A DNA stretch of 64,000 nucleotides from Salinibaculum rarum (lineage in GTDB: Archaea; Halobacteriota; Halobacteria; Halobacteriales; Haloarculaceae): the NCBI RefSeq assembly GCF_030505615.1, contig NZ_CP129994.1, positions 248,001 to 312,000 on the forward strand, given 5' to 3'. The notes under the pieces are model-generated. The model was not told the origin of the DNA and did not search any database. It worked only from the letters and a program-made list of their open reading frames with translations. Of the stretch, positions 43,101 to 51,642 are shown in pieces (positions within the stretch are counted from its first letter, which is position 1; each line of letters opens with the position of its first letter). Both the position numbers and the translations under genes were made by a program.

Positions 43101-43311
43101 CGAGAGGTGTCATGTCGTAGGATTCACTCCATATTGTTTCTGCTTTTGAGATGGCTGGTGGTTGGACAGTGTTGAGTTCATCCCAGCTCCGGGCGTATGA
43201 GTACAAATTCCACCACTTTTCCTCTGTGTGTGCGTAGATGTCAAGAACTATACCGTCTGGATTCATTTTGAGTTCGATGCTCATCTCATCGTAGTTGGGT
43301 TGAGTTGTCAT
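43093..43311 (-). CDS. Small hypothetical protein
   Basis: 72 residues from ATG 43311 (MTTQPNYDEMSIELKMNPDG). Strands SIELKMNPDGIVLDIYAH then Trp-rich EKWWNLYSYARSWDEL. The frame is open upstream to a GTG in a family H hairpin loop. Overlaps the next gene by 8 nt. Function unknown. Confidence 0.6.
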   Translation of the reverse strand: MTTQPNYDEMSIELKMNPDGIVLDIYAHTEEKWWNLYSYARSWDELNTVQPPAISKAETIWSESYDMTPLDE

Positions 43312-43377
43312 AGTACCACTCTTAGTTTGGTTCCGCCACCGACACTGCGAGGAGTGACTCGGTCTGGGTGTGTTACT

Positions 43378-43414
43378 GGGCGGCGCAACCACTCTTCTTG
43401 GCTGTGCGCCGCCC
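43378..43414. repeat. GC-rich intergenic hairpin (family H)
   Basis: 10-bp perfect stem gggcggcgca / tgcgccgccc; loop accactcttcttggctg. A second hairpin, cgagacc / ggtctcg (43466-43485), follows. Confidence 0.8.
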
Positions 43415-43549
43415 GGCAGCCCGGCGCAGTCCGTTGATTTCCCGATTTTCTGCACGAGTGCGTGTCGAGACCCCTCCTGGTCTCGGCACCCAGTGTCATC
43501 AACCGCCCGGCCGCCCGGCATATTGCCTGGTTACGGAAATACAAGGAGA

Positions 43550-43582
43550 AACCCTCGCGCTTCAGCGCGGGGTGGAAGTCAA
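43550..43582 (+). repeat. IS200/IS605-end-like hairpin (type B)
   Basis: ccctcgcgc-ttca-gcgcgggg then tggaagtcaac. The stop codon of the minus-strand gene 43579-44103 is inside the gtcaac tail. Confidence 0.55.
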
Positions 43583-44103
43583 CCGAAGAAAGAGGTGTCG
43601 TAGGCAGCATTTTCAAGCGGTACCGCACGGTTAGCAAGTTCGTCAGGAATGTTGCGGAGTGCCCAGTCGGAAATCTTCATGGCGCGCATATTCATGTCAT
43701 CATTCTCGTCAGATTCGATTGATCGACTCATCTGGTAGGCTTCTGGATATTCCCCGGGTTCGAGATCACGAGTCTCTACTTCCGTGAGCTCAATAACGAA
43801 CCACGTCACGTTTTCGGGGTCTTCAGGAAACTCGAGGTCGCGTTGCTCAAAAGCAGTCCGCAGACGGGTTTTCAGTTCAGGGCGGTCGTGGTCGCGCTCG
43901 TACAGGCGTCGCGTTTGTGTGATGAGTGTGTTGTCGGGGAGGGCAGAAATATTCACAGTGTGTGACTGGAGTTGGCATGTCACTTCGATTTGGTCGTTCG
44001 TGTCGGTGAGTCTCGGTGCACGAAACCGGTGAAGGTTATCGCAGCTGAGTTCGCCACTGGTGACATCCAGAGTGCAGTTGTCGGTGAAATGCGGGTGTTC
44101 CAT
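43579..44103 (-). CDS. Hypothetical protein
   Basis: 174 residues. N-terminal strands with two Cys, central helices (ELKTRLRTAFEQRD), then VTWFVIELTEVETRDLEPGE and a helical end (AMKISDWALRNIPDELANR). No family recognised. Ends in the type B hairpin. Divergent from 44217. Confidence 0.7.
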   Translation of the reverse strand: MEHPHFTDNCTLDVTSGELSCDNLHRFRAPRLTDTNDQIEVTCQLQSHTVNISALPDNTLITQTRRLYERDHDRPELKTRLRTAFEQRDLEFPEDPENVTWFVIELTEVETRDLEPGEYPEAYQMSRSIESDENDDMNMRAMKISDWALRNIPDELANRAVPLENAAYDTSFFG

Positions 44104-44216
44104 ACTGTTTGGTAGTGTCGCGGTGCAAAAGAATACTAGGCATCGAGAAAACTGTGTCTGTGGTGGTGCCCCGTATTTCTGTAATATTTTTCTGAGTGGC
44201 GCTCGTACTATGGTGT

Positions 44217-44666
44217 GTGTACGAGAATCGTCAGTCAGCGACTGGTCACGCAGGTGCCGGTGCGCCGTCGATTGACTTGTCGCAAAACCAGGATTGGGAG
44301 CTTGATGCGGAGCAGATTGCTGCGCTCAACGAAGATGCGAATTGGATTGTTTCCCATCTTCGTGACATTGTCGGTGATATGTATGAGATTGGCGGGTATG
44401 TTGATGAGCATCCGCAAACCGGCGGGTATGTGTTTGTCTTACAAGGGTTCGTCCCGCAGGCGGGACAGTTCTTTATGCCAGTGCAGATTTCGGAGGCGAT
44501 GGCGTCACCGGAAATGGACACGATCGAAGATGGAGAGACGATTGGTACTGTGAATCCGGGGCCATTGGGTCATGAGAAAGCGACGCAGATTGTGTACACT
44601 GCTGCGGCGGTTGTTGTGCAGACTGAGATGCAGACCGGTGCGGAGACGGTTCCGCAGGCAATGTGA
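44217..44666 (+). CDS. Hypothetical protein
   Basis: 149 residues if GTG 44217 is used; GTG 44196 is also in frame. A TATA-like taatatttt at 44182-44190 is 27-35 nt before 44217 and favours it. Acidic, with ELDAEQIAALNEDANWIVSH then a strand pair GGYVFVLQGFVPQAGQFFM. Its end overlaps the region before the GNAT gene. Function unknown. Confidence 0.6.
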   Translation: MYENRQSATGHAGAGAPSIDLSQNQDWELDAEQIAALNEDANWIVSHLRDIVGDMYEIGGYVDEHPQTGGYVFVLQGFVPQAGQFFMPVQISEAMASPEMDTIEDGETIGTVNPGPLGHEKATQIVYTAAAVVVQTEMQTGAETVPQAM

Positions 44667-44673
44667 CCGGCAA

Positions 44674-44683
44674 TGTTTTAAAT
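44674..44683 (+). promoter_or_regulatory. TATA box for the GNAT gene
   Basis: TTTTAAATAT, 28-37 nt before ATG 44711; supports the shorter, leaderless start. Confidence 0.6.
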
Positions 44684-44710
44684 ATTTCACGCCACAATAT
44701 CCGCGCAGAG

Positions 44711-45295
44711 ATGGGGAATTCCCTCCAGATAGCCACACACAAACTCGGCCCACGAGACATCACTGACTGTCTTGATCTCTGGGTAGACCGCATGGCCGAC
44801 GGCTACCAAGACCCATTTCTCCTCCGAAATTGCGCCGCGTACACGCCTGGATACTGCGGTCGCATCGCTGAACACACCGGTACATTCACCGGCTTCGCCG
44901 CCGGGCACATCGGGACACTTGCCAGCGAACTCAGCATCCCGTACAATTGGGTTGCCGACCAAGTGAACCTCGATTCAACGGCAACAATCGCATATGCTGA
45001 CATCGCCTGCGTGAAACCCGTTTTCGAACACCGTGGCATTGGAACTGAACTACTTCGGGAACTCACCACGCAACTCTACAAACATGACGGCGTCGACGTG
45101 ATCGTTGCAGAAGTCTGGGAACACACCGCCCCAACCGCAGCCCGTATTCTCGAAGCCCACGACTACGAACAACAGTACTACAGCGACACTTACTGGGAAT
45201 ATGCCACACAAGTCGGGCACGAACCGTGTCCCGCGTGCGGAAGCACACCGTGTGACTGTGCCGGGAGTCTCTACACTCACGACCGCCGGCACTAA
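44711..45295 (+). CDS. GNAT-family acetyltransferase with zinc-knuckle tail
   Basis: 194 residues from ATG 44711 (GTG 44663 is an alternative, but the TATA box lies between). Central GNAT fold: ATIAYADIACVKPVFEHRGI, then GTELLREL, the acetyl-CoA-binding motif A (R/Q-x-x-G-x-G/A), and a motif B-like EVWEHTAPTAARILEAHDYE. The tail CPACGSTPCDC may bind zinc. Substrate unknown; could be a small molecule, a protein or a modified base. Ends 4 nt inside the convergent gene. Confidence 0.82.
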   Translation: MGNSLQIATHKLGPRDITDCLDLWVDRMADGYQDPFLLRNCAAYTPGYCGRIAEHTGTFTGFAAGHIGTLASELSIPYNWVADQVNLDSTATIAYADIACVKPVFEHRGIGTELLRELTTQLYKHDGVDVIVAEVWEHTAPTAARILEAHDYEQQYYSDTYWEYATQVGHEPCPACGSTPCDCAGSLYTHDRRH

Positions 45296-45972
45296 TCCGA
45301 AGTTGGCGTCGGCGTGATCGTCCATTCGTTGAGTCGGGATTGTCGAATCGCGCCGCACGGCGCAGAGTAATCATATGGCGCATATTCTGTGTGATTCCAG
45401 AACCCCATCAGGTCATGAATCTCAGCGAACCACACCCGCGACAACAGCTGGAGGTCGCCAACACTCGCAGCACTCGGGTCACTACTGAATGCGTCCCTCC
45501 AGTATGATTCCCCACGAGCTGCAATAACCGGAACCTCAACATCCTCAAACCGAGGATTCTCTGCGTGAAGTGGGACACGCTCCTCAGCTGCTTCTTGAGT
45601 CGCCGTTCGCACTGATTTGGTGACAACAGGCGGTTCCTTATTCGGCCCGCCTCTCGAGGGATCTTCTTCGTCCCAGGATACCTTCACCCCAGAAACAAGA
45701 TCAAAGAACCCGGCATCAGCGCATGCTTTGAGAACGTATCCACGGGGCGGGCCACCCGGCTCACAATCATAGAAAACCGGTGTATCAGGATGGATGAGGC
45801 AATAGTTGGTCCCGCCGACACCAGATGCGATCTGCCGCCAAGCATCCGGATGCTGACTCACTGAGAGTGCTTTACCCTCGTGGGAAAACCGCGGTTTCAC
45901 CCGTTCAGCATTGAGATCACCGACGTGATACACTTCGTGGTAGCTCACTGTGGGGAAGTCGTGTTCAGTCAT
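45292..45972 (-). CDS. Hypothetical protein
   Basis: 226 residues from ATG 45972 (MTEHDFPTVSYHEVYHVGDL). Pattern KPRFSHEGKALSVSQHPDAW looks like proteins seen in phages with a conserved LSVSxHPxxW strip, but I cannot name the family. Central GGPPRGYVLKACADAG. The region before the ATG also has an open GTG frame in a family H loop. Function unknown. Confidence 0.65.
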   Translation of the reverse strand: MTEHDFPTVSYHEVYHVGDLNAERVKPRFSHEGKALSVSQHPDAWRQIASGVGGTNYCLIHPDTPVFYDCEPGGPPRGYVLKACADAGFFDLVSGVKVSWDEEDPSRGGPNKEPPVVTKSVRTATQEAAEERVPLHAENPRFEDVEVPVIAARGESYWRDAFSSDPSAASVGDLQLLSRVWFAEIHDLMGFWNHTEYAPYDYSAPCGAIRQSRLNEWTITPTPTSD

Positions 45973-45996
45973 ACTGGATCTGGGCCACCGCGTTCG

Positions 45997-46035
45997 GCGC
46001 GGCGGACGCACTTACCCGTAGTTGATCCGCCGCGC
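45997..46035. repeat. GC-rich intergenic hairpin (family H)
   Basis: 10-bp perfect stem gcgcggcgga / tccgccgcgc; loop cgcacttacccgtagttga. 24 nt upstream of the start at 45972. Confidence 0.75.
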
Positions 46036-46039
46036 CCAC

Positions 46040-46156
46040 GCACCCGTAGTGATGTCCCCAGACCCGCGGCCACGTGTCTGACGTCCCGCCCCCTTGGGAA
46101 GCGGCGACGTCAACACGTGCCGGGACTGTCCCTTGCGGGTATCATTCCACGGGTGC
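46040..46156. other. Nested inverted repeats
   Basis: gcacccgt (46040-46047) / acgggtgc (46149-46156); acccgc (46062-46067) / gcgggt (46135-46140); and a 14-bp stem cacgtgt(c)tgacgtc (46071-46085) / gacgtcaacacgtg (46106-46119). All three are nested in one long arm. Confidence 0.65.
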
Positions 46157-46206
46157 ACAGGCGCAATTCCCCAACGTTGAACACGTCCGCACCTGTAGCT
46201 CTGTCC

Positions 46207-46584
46207 ATGAGTCAGTGTGAGGGCGACGCGTTGGTCGAGCGCGCTCTTGACCTCTTACGACTCGTTGATGAGGATACCCTCACAATCGCAGAAACCGTGG
46301 ACCGCATCGAACATGTCACCAGTCACCCTCGCCGAACCCGAGAGATTCTTGACGCAGCAGACCGCCGCGGTATCATTGAGCGCGACGAGGACCGCATCAT
46401 CATGACGGGGTCTGCGCCAATCGCAACCGGAGAGTTGGATACAACGATCGTGACGAAAGATGGCGATTTCAGCTGTGAACGATGCGGGTCCGACCTGTCC
46501 ACGGGATACTTTCTGGACGTCGATCATGGTGACGTTGGCCCATTCGGGTCAACATGCATCCGGAAAGTCACAGGTCGTGACTGA
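46207..46584 (+). CDS. DUF5830-like protein (HTH plus zinc site)
   Basis: 125 residues from ATG 46207. First half: MarR-like helices (VERALDLLRLVDEDTLTIAE, RRTREILDAADRRGIIERD). Second half: FSCERCGSDLSTGYFL and FGSTCIRKVTGRD, a Cys-based site. This is the arrangement of the haloarchaeal DUF5830 family as I recall it. Function unknown, perhaps a regulator. Confidence 0.8.
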   Translation: MSQCEGDALVERALDLLRLVDEDTLTIAETVDRIEHVTSHPRRTREILDAADRRGIIERDEDRIIMTGSAPIATGELDTTIVTKDGDFSCERCGSDLSTGYFLDVDHGDVGPFGSTCIRKVTGRD

Positions 46585-46589
46585 CCCGC

Positions 46590-47012
46590 TCAGGAGTGGA
46601 GGCTCGCTGGGACAATCCAGAGATTCTCCTGTTCTTCCGTAGAGAGGAGTTCCATCTGCTGTTCGAACTCATCGCGTGTCCGGATGCCAGTCCCGTACCA
46701 GTCGTAAAGATGTACATGGCGTCGTCGAACAGCTCCAGAAGCTCGTCCGACTCAGCAACCGTTGTCTGAATCTCTTTGACCGTTGATTCGAAGTCAGTCC
46801 GATTCCGTGTGAAGGCGTCATTGAGGAACGCCTCACCCCGGTCCGAGTCGATTGCTGCTGGCGCCGCAGACATCCCGTCGTTGATGTCCACTTCGTCCGG
46901 GAATTTGTGATGGCTGAACAGCGTTCCTGGAGTGATATCATGGACAAGGAGGTTTTTCGCGTTCGCCTTCGCAGTGCTGGCGGTCTCCTCACTGTCAGAG
47001 TGCGCAGTTACC
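46590..47012 (-). pseudogene. Frameshifted C-terminal gene fragment
   Basis: Two frames are needed to read a continuous protein: one covers 46710-47012 (...ETASTAKANAKNLLVHDITP..., EAFLNDAFTRNRTDFEST), the other 46590-46715 (YDWYGTGIRTRDEFEQQM..., ending at TGA 46590). The shift lies near 46710. No start codon fits the upstream end, so the N-terminus is missing. Acidic haloarchaeal composition in both parts supports a decayed gene. Family not recognised. Confidence 0.55.
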
Positions 47013-47027
47013 TGCCTGTAGAGACTA

Positions 47028-47402
47028 CTACGGTGAATGCGGGAGCGTGTGTTGTTCGATTGTGGTGCTAGTCACGATCCATTCTTCAGCATGAACCGGC
47101 TCGTTAAGACGTAGCGTAGCAACATCCTGAACAAAGAATTCATCGCCATCTCGAATATACGGTGAGAGCCGTTCGAAGAACTCCGGTAGTCGTGGTTCTT
47201 GTGCTACGGAATCGCCAGTTTCCTCATCGTCGTTGTGACCGTAGCACATCAACGGTCGGTACCCGCGAATCGACAGTTCACCATCCTGCGTTAGTTTCAG
47301 ATTGAGATCGACTGGCCATCGGTAGTCGTTGATGAGCGATTTGACTGCGCTACGGTCGGTCACTGTGACCGTATTCGATGTCGTTGTGTGATCGTATGCC
47401 AT
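47028..47402 (-). CDS. Hypothetical protein
   Basis: 124 residues from ATG 47402 (MAYDHTTTSNTVTVTDRSAV). Strands around LNLKLTQDGELSIRGYRPL; helical DAPE-like middle (RLPEFFERLSPYIRD). No family recognised. A family H hairpin lies 39 nt upstream. Confidence 0.65.
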   Translation of the reverse strand: MAYDHTTTSNTVTVTDRSAVKSLINDYRWPVDLNLKLTQDGELSIRGYRPLMCYGHNDDEETGDSVAQEPRLPEFFERLSPYIRDGDEFFVQDVATLRLNEPVHAEEWIVTSTTIEQHTLPHSP

Positions 47403-47440
47403 GGTTTCGATATCCTGCACCCCGCCCACAGGGGATTGCG

Positions 47441-47477
47441 CCGGGCGGGCTGCACTCATCGGTTTGTGCCCGCCCGG
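47441..47477. repeat. GC-rich intergenic hairpin (family H)
   Basis: 10-bp perfect stem ccgggcgggc / gcccgcccgg; loop tgcactcatcggtttgt. Right arm shares 4 nt with the next helix. Confidence 0.8.
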
Positions 47478-47578
47478 CCGCCCCCGGATTCCATTAATAC
47501 CTTCGTGAGTAGTTTCCGAGATGATTCGGCCAGCATGCCTTGGCATGTCTGGCCTAGGACTGAACAGTGGGCGGCCGG
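47474..47578. other. Long-range helix enclosing a hairpin
   Basis: ccggccgccc (47474-47483) / gggcggccgg (47569-47578), 10 bp perfect. Inside: ggcca(g)catgcc / ggcatgtctggcc (47528-47554). Confidence 0.7.
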
Positions 47579-47589
47579 CGCGCTAGCAG

Positions 47590-48144
47590 TCAGTCTTTGA
47601 GTTGTGTCCGGAGATGTCCGAACATCTCGGCGAACTTCTCGGGATCTTCGTAGGCATCGGCGACTGCAACCAGAATCTTCTGAATTAACTCAGACCGTAT
47701 TGCGACGTCGCCATCATCTTGGACATGGTACAGTTCATCACTGTGCCACATCACGTACTCGCAGCCGTCTGGGCCTCGGAAGTACACTTCACAGGTTTCG
47801 TCAAGCGGCGAATCATCAGCTGCGCTCATTCGATGTGTTACGACACGAATCGGGAGTTCCGATGAATCATTGATTTTTGCCTCGTAGTAGTTGTCTCGAA
47901 TCTTCTCGATGAAATCCCAGAGAATGCTCGGGCCTTCTTCCCATCCGGGCGTTGTAGGTCGTGTCTGTTCCTGGACGGATTCCACTTCGACGGGGAAAGA
48001 CGCGTTTTCGCGTTTCAGGAGGAAGCGAGCGTATCCATGGGTACACCACGGGATGTTCGTTTCAATGTGCGATTCATCACGGAGGTCATCCACTTCGAGC
48101 GTGTACGGGTACGCGTCGTGGGATGGGAGATGTGACTTAGTCAT
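47590..48144 (-). CDS. Hypothetical protein
   Basis: 184 residues from ATG 48144 (MTKSHLPSHDAYPYTLEVDD). Acidic with many Tyr/Trp; strands EVYFRGPDGCEYVMWHSDEL, helical end (ELIQKILVAVADAYEDPEKF). The frame stays open upstream to a GTG in a hairpin loop. Function unknown. Confidence 0.65.
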   Translation of the reverse strand: MTKSHLPSHDAYPYTLEVDDLRDESHIETNIPWCTHGYARFLLKRENASFPVEVESVQEQTRPTTPGWEEGPSILWDFIEKIRDNYYEAKINDSSELPIRVVTHRMSAADDSPLDETCEVYFRGPDGCEYVMWHSDELYHVQDDGDVAIRSELIQKILVAVADAYEDPEKFAEMFGHLRTQLKD

Positions 48145-48184
48145 GGTTACTTTGCGGTGCCGCGTGTCCAGGGTGCGTCCCTGG

Positions 48185-48257
48185 GACGGCACGCAGTTCA
48201 CCTGAAGTGCCGTCACTCGTATTGGCGCTCTTCAACAGGTGAAGAGCGCCGGTGACG
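48185..48257. repeat. Hairpin pair (family H plus 11-bp hairpin)
   Basis: gacggcac (48185-48192) / gtgccgtc (48207-48214), loop gcagttcacctgaa. Its right arm overlaps cgtcac (48211-48216), which can pair with gtgacg (48252-48257) around a perfect 11-bp hairpin ggcgctcttca / tgaagagcgcc (48224-48250). Confidence 0.7.
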
Positions 48258-49490
48258 TCAGAAGTGACTGAGCGAAGTCTGGTCTTGGTGTGTTTCTTGG
48301 AGTTCGTCCGGGTCGTAGTTCATCCAGAGTGTCTCTCGTTCTGTTTTCCCATCACCAGCTGCGAGGACTTTCTCTTCGGCTGTTCGTTTGTACCACCCTG
48401 CATTTTCGTAGAGTTCTTCGAAGAGAGAGCATTCGTACCCGGAGATTGCGACGGCTGCTTCTGTTTGTTTGAGTACCTGTGCGAGTTCGCGGTGATCCTC
48501 AGTGTCGAATTCGTACGCGTACGCATTTGCGTCGGTTCGGACGCTTGGCGGGTATGGTGGATCAACGTAGATAACGCTGTCAGCATCTGCGTACGTTTCG
48601 ATGACTGTGACAGCGTCTCTATTTTCGAGTTGAACGCGACGAAGTCGGTCAGCGACCGCTGGAAGATGTTGGAGTCGTCCATACCATCGAGAGACGCTGC
48701 TGGCCATCTCACGCCGACTGGTTGTCGTAGTGTATGCCCACCGGCCAGGTGTTGCTTGCTGTGCCAGACCAGTTCTAGTTTGTCCCGCTTTCACCATGAA
48801 TGCGCGAGCCAATTCTATGTCGGACTGCTCAGTTGGTGAAGCACTGGTTTCGATTGCGGTCTCGAGTTCTGCACGCGAGAACGGTGTTAGTGCAAGTGAT
48901 TCTACTAGCTTGCCGGGTTGTTCACGGAGAACACGGAAGAACCGGATTAGTTCATTGTCGATATCGTTGAGGACCTCAACGTTGCTTGGTTTTCGATTTA
49001 GCAGGACTGTCGCGCTGCCAGCGAATGGTTCGATGTAGGTTTCACGGTGAGGAAGGTGCTGTGTAATGAAGTCTATCGATGAATGCTTCCCGCCATACCA
49101 GCGGAAGGGGAGGAGTTTCTTTGGCGGGGCAGGTGCCGCGGTACCTGTCGAGTCAGTCGCTTGGTGTGTGCAGGTTTCAGTTGTTGCGGTTGGATTGTTC
49201 AGTAAGTCAATCCCGGTGTCTGCTGTAACGGGAAGTGGGGCGGCATACAACTGTGTCCCAGCTGGCGTCCCCGGTTCGTGATGGACTTCTCGAATGTTGC
49301 TTTGATCTGCGTCACTTACTTCGAATATGAGTTCCGGATGCCCAGATGTGAAATCAATTGCAATGCTTCCATCGGTGACACCATCGATGTCGAGTTCAAT
49401 CCAACCCGATGATGGTTGCGTGACCTTGACTGTCGGATTATTCTGCGGATTCTGCGATTCGTCTTGCTCTGTAGATGGTTTAGAAGCCAT
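48258..49490 (-). CDS. D12-class DNA adenine N6-methyltransferase with N-terminal extension
   Basis: 410 residues. About 125 extra N-terminal residues form a beta-rich, acidic domain not found in standard Dam. Then FRWYGGKHSSIDFITQHLPH (motif I, ~129-148), YIEPFAGSATVLLNRKPSN and catalytic DPPYP (310-314). C-terminal part with EEKVLAAGDGKTERETLW. Second adenine methyltransferase of the window; target unknown. The extension may add a regulatory or targeting role (inference). Confidence 0.92.
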   Translation of the reverse strand: MASKPSTEQDESQNPQNNPTVKVTQPSSGWIELDIDGVTDGSIAIDFTSGHPELIFEVSDADQSNIREVHHEPGTPAGTQLYAAPLPVTADTGIDLLNNPTATTETCTHQATDSTGTAAPAPPKKLLPFRWYGGKHSSIDFITQHLPHRETYIEPFAGSATVLLNRKPSNVEVLNDIDNELIRFFRVLREQPGKLVESLALTPFSRAELETAIETSASPTEQSDIELARAFMVKAGQTRTGLAQQATPGRWAYTTTTSRREMASSVSRWYGRLQHLPAVADRLRRVQLENRDAVTVIETYADADSVIYVDPPYPPSVRTDANAYAYEFDTEDHRELAQVLKQTEAAVAISGYECSLFEELYENAGWYKRTAEEKVLAAGDGKTERETLWMNYDPDELQETHQDQTSLSHF

Positions 49491-49499
49491 TGTGTTACC

Positions 49500-49571
49500 T
49501 GGTGCGCCGCACCATCAGGGCCCCCGCGGCGCACCACTCGTCGCAAGCTGAGCCCACTGCGGTGGGCTCAG
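49500..49571. repeat. GC-rich hairpin (family H) followed by a 10-bp hairpin
   Basis: tggtgcgccgc (49500-49510) / gcggcgcacca (49526-49536), loop accatcagggccccc; then ctgagcccac (49548-49557) / gtgggctcag (49562-49571), perfect. Confidence 0.7.
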
Positions 49572-49614
49572 TGAGTCCTCATTTCGCTACCGTGCTTTTG
49601 GGAGTTTGCCGTGA

Positions 49615-50343
49615 TCAGTATTGAGCGAGTTGTGTTTGTTGCGGCGCACCGTCTGGCAGGTTAACATGTGGTGTTGTTGGGCAGTAGTGGAGGAGATATT
49701 GCACGTACTGTTTTGGGATTGCTGCGATGACGTGAGATTCATCCCATGTTGCGGGGATGCCTTTCGCGTTTGCTAATCGGTGTTTCCGGTTTTCTTGGTC
49801 GTTCCGACCACGACACCCACCGATCGGGATGTTACACTGATCGCCGCCTCCTTGCGGATGTTCAACGTGTGATGGTATCGGGAAACTGGTTTCAAACCAT
49901 CGCTCTTGGTGGAATTGTAAGCCGAACGCGCGGCCGTTTAGCTTGGTTGGATTTTCCAGATCTTCACATGTCACTACATTTTCAATTATGTATTCGTCTG
50001 GGTCGAGTCTGTCGATGACGCGTCGCACGTTGAGGTCGTCAAACGTGGGGTATTCCTCACGCGGATTGTCGTATTCACTCTTTGTAAGTTTCGAATACGC
50101 TTGACATGGAGGTGACAGCCAGAGTAAGTCTGGTGAAGCAGTCACGGGGAGTGCAGTTGGGTCGCTGAGGTCAGCTTTGATGAATGCACCGGGGTAGTCA
50201 GCACAGAAGTTTTCTTTGTCGATGCCGATTGGATTGAATCCGAGTTCAGCCATTGCGTACCCGACCCCGCCACGTCCGCAGTAACCATCGAGTATAAGGG
50301 GGTTTCCGGGGCGTTCTTGGATAGTTGCTTGAACCGTCTGCAT
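49615..50343 (-). CDS. DNA cytosine methyltransferase-like protein
   Basis: 242 residues. Motif I LILDGYCGRGGVGYAM (16-31), motif IV LWLSPPCQAYS with Cys at 80, motif VI YIIENVVT near 117, plus QEN-like segment near the end. Shorter than typical C5 enzymes; a large part of the target-recognition region is missing or replaced, as in some phage versions. Its ATG follows the stop of 50347-51075 by 3 nt. Could modify cytosine or work as a hypermodification accessory. Confidence 0.85.
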   Translation of the reverse strand: MQTVQATIQERPGNPLILDGYCGRGGVGYAMAELGFNPIGIDKENFCADYPGAFIKADLSDPTALPVTASPDLLWLSPPCQAYSKLTKSEYDNPREEYPTFDDLNVRRVIDRLDPDEYIIENVVTCEDLENPTKLNGRAFGLQFHQERWFETSFPIPSHVEHPQGGGDQCNIPIGGCRGRNDQENRKHRLANAKGIPATWDESHVIAAIPKQYVQYLLHYCPTTPHVNLPDGAPQQTQLAQY

Positions 50344-50346
50344 AAA

Positions 50347-51075
50347 TCATTCACCTCCAGTGCCGATGCCGACATCAACCGGGACGAGGAACCATTTGGA
50401 GTCGCGTTGCGGACTCTCAGTGATGCTGGTAATGTAGTCACCGAGCGTGACGACTGGTGTATCATCAATGAAGAGGTGATGGTTCGGGAGGTGATCGGTG
50501 AGAGAGTCTGCAAGAGTTTCTCGAGTGGTGTGAGTTGAGAGTAGTGCTGCCATTTCAGCGGTGAGATCCGGGTGGAAATCTTTCTGCCCGGTGCCAGTGT
50601 ACCAGTGTTCGGGGTCAGCAAGTTCATTGAGTGGCGGTGTGATTGATTGGTGTTTGGCGTGCCGGTACCGCATGTATGTACGAGAGAGTGCGACTGTGAC
50701 GCAAGCAGCGCCGATCGCAGTCGGAATCTTGCGGGTTGTCTGTGCTCGGAACGCTTCTTGGAGTGCCACGAGTTGGTCGTTCGTTGCTGTGAGCGCGTCG
50801 AAATACCTTTCAACGTCGCTGTTAGTTGTCTCGGAGTTTCGAGGCGGTTCTGTTAGGGGGATGATTCCTGGGTTGGAGATTCGGCGGTACGTACTTGGAA
50901 TGGTTCCAATCGTGGAGGTATCGTTGAATCCATCACAAGTAGGCGGATTACAGATACGAGCGAATGTCGCATCTGTCGTCTCCAAGATGTCTGCTGCGTA
51001 TTCTATCGCAGTGGCACAGGCTGTTTCAATTGACGTTGCGCGGATCGTGTACGTGAGAAGTCGTGTTGGGATCAT
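50347..51075 (-). CDS. Hypothetical protein, operon with the cytosine methyltransferase
   Basis: 242 residues. Helical N-terminus (TSIETACATAIEYAADILET), a Cys-pair ICNPPTC at ~42-48, a hydrophobic stretch IPTAIGAACVTVALS, and a strand-rich end (LFIDDTPVVTLGDYIT, FLVPVDVGIGTGGE). No family recognised. Co-transcription suggests a shared role. Confidence 0.65.
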   Translation of the reverse strand: MIPTRLLTYTIRATSIETACATAIEYAADILETTDATFARICNPPTCDGFNDTSTIGTIPSTYRRISNPGIIPLTEPPRNSETTNSDVERYFDALTATNDQLVALQEAFRAQTTRKIPTAIGAACVTVALSRTYMRYRHAKHQSITPPLNELADPEHWYTGTGQKDFHPDLTAEMAALLSTHTTRETLADSLTDHLPNHHLFIDDTPVVTLGDYITSITESPQRDSKWFLVPVDVGIGTGGE

Positions 51076-51158
51076 CGAACATCACCGGCAAGCCGACCAG
51101 TGCCAGGTTGGCATCCTAGTGATTATCACCGGACGCCGAGACGGGTGCTGTGGCAGGC

Positions 51159-51189
51159 CGCGCTCGCCACCCAGTGGTTTCCGAGCGCG
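51159..51189. repeat. GC-rich intergenic hairpin (family H)
   Basis: 8-bp perfect stem cgcgctcg / cgagcgcg; loop ccacccagtggtttc. Right arm abuts the next helix. Confidence 0.7.
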
Positions 51190-51283
51190 CCGCGCCCCTC
51201 TCTCGACTCTTTTAGGTGTCGCCCGGTGTGCACAGAGCGCTTTGTGCTCGTGCAATACCGGGCACTCTCCAAGGGGGCGCGGC
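51189..51283. other. Long-range helix enclosing a hairpin
   Basis: gccgcgcccc (51189-51198) / ggggcgcggc (51274-51283), 10 bp perfect. Inside: gcccggt..gcac (51221-51232) / gtgca..accgggc (51250-51263). Confidence 0.65.
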
Positions 51284-51348
51284 ACTAGCGCGACACGTTA
51301 AGCGGTGTGACTCCGTGCTGGGTGGCGACAAAAAGAAACCGATGACGG

Positions 51349-51642
51349 TCATATATCTGGTTTGTAGACAGTGATATCAAGGGCTGCGCGATTCGGATGG
51401 AGAGGGAATTCTTGGTTAAGGAAGTCGGTGAGACATTCCATTGAACAGAAGTGAACCCCCCAGTTATGATGGAGTTCACCGTTCACTTCAGCACTTGTTA
51501 CGATAACGAGGTTAGTTTCCGCAGCTGGGGTTGAGCAAGTATCATTTTCACACTGTCTATGCGGTTCAATGGAAACTCCCTCGGCGGTACCGTTTGGATG
51601 CTCGGTGCTAGTTTCTGGCGGGATGTTAGTTGAAGTTGTCAT
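51349..51642 (-). CDS. Small treble-clef-like zinc-finger protein
   Basis: 97 residues. CENDTCSTPAAETN and HFCSMECLTDFL give a CxxxxC...CxxxC site, typical of small treble-clef fingers (the last two Cys at a helix start). N-terminus disordered. A family H hairpin lies 45 nt upstream and a TGATTCACC precedes the ATG. Function unknown. Confidence 0.7.
   Translation of the reverse strand: MTTSTNIPPETSTEHPNGTAEGVSIEPHRQCENDTCSTPAAETNLVIVTSAEVNGELHHNWGVHFCSMECLTDFLNQEFPLHPNRAALDITVYKPDI

Noticed and set aside
45880-46206. Upstream extension of the DUF5830-like gene to 45880
   Set aside because: The added part is Arg/Pro-rich, overlaps the divergent gene and folds into hairpins; the family starts near ATG 46207.
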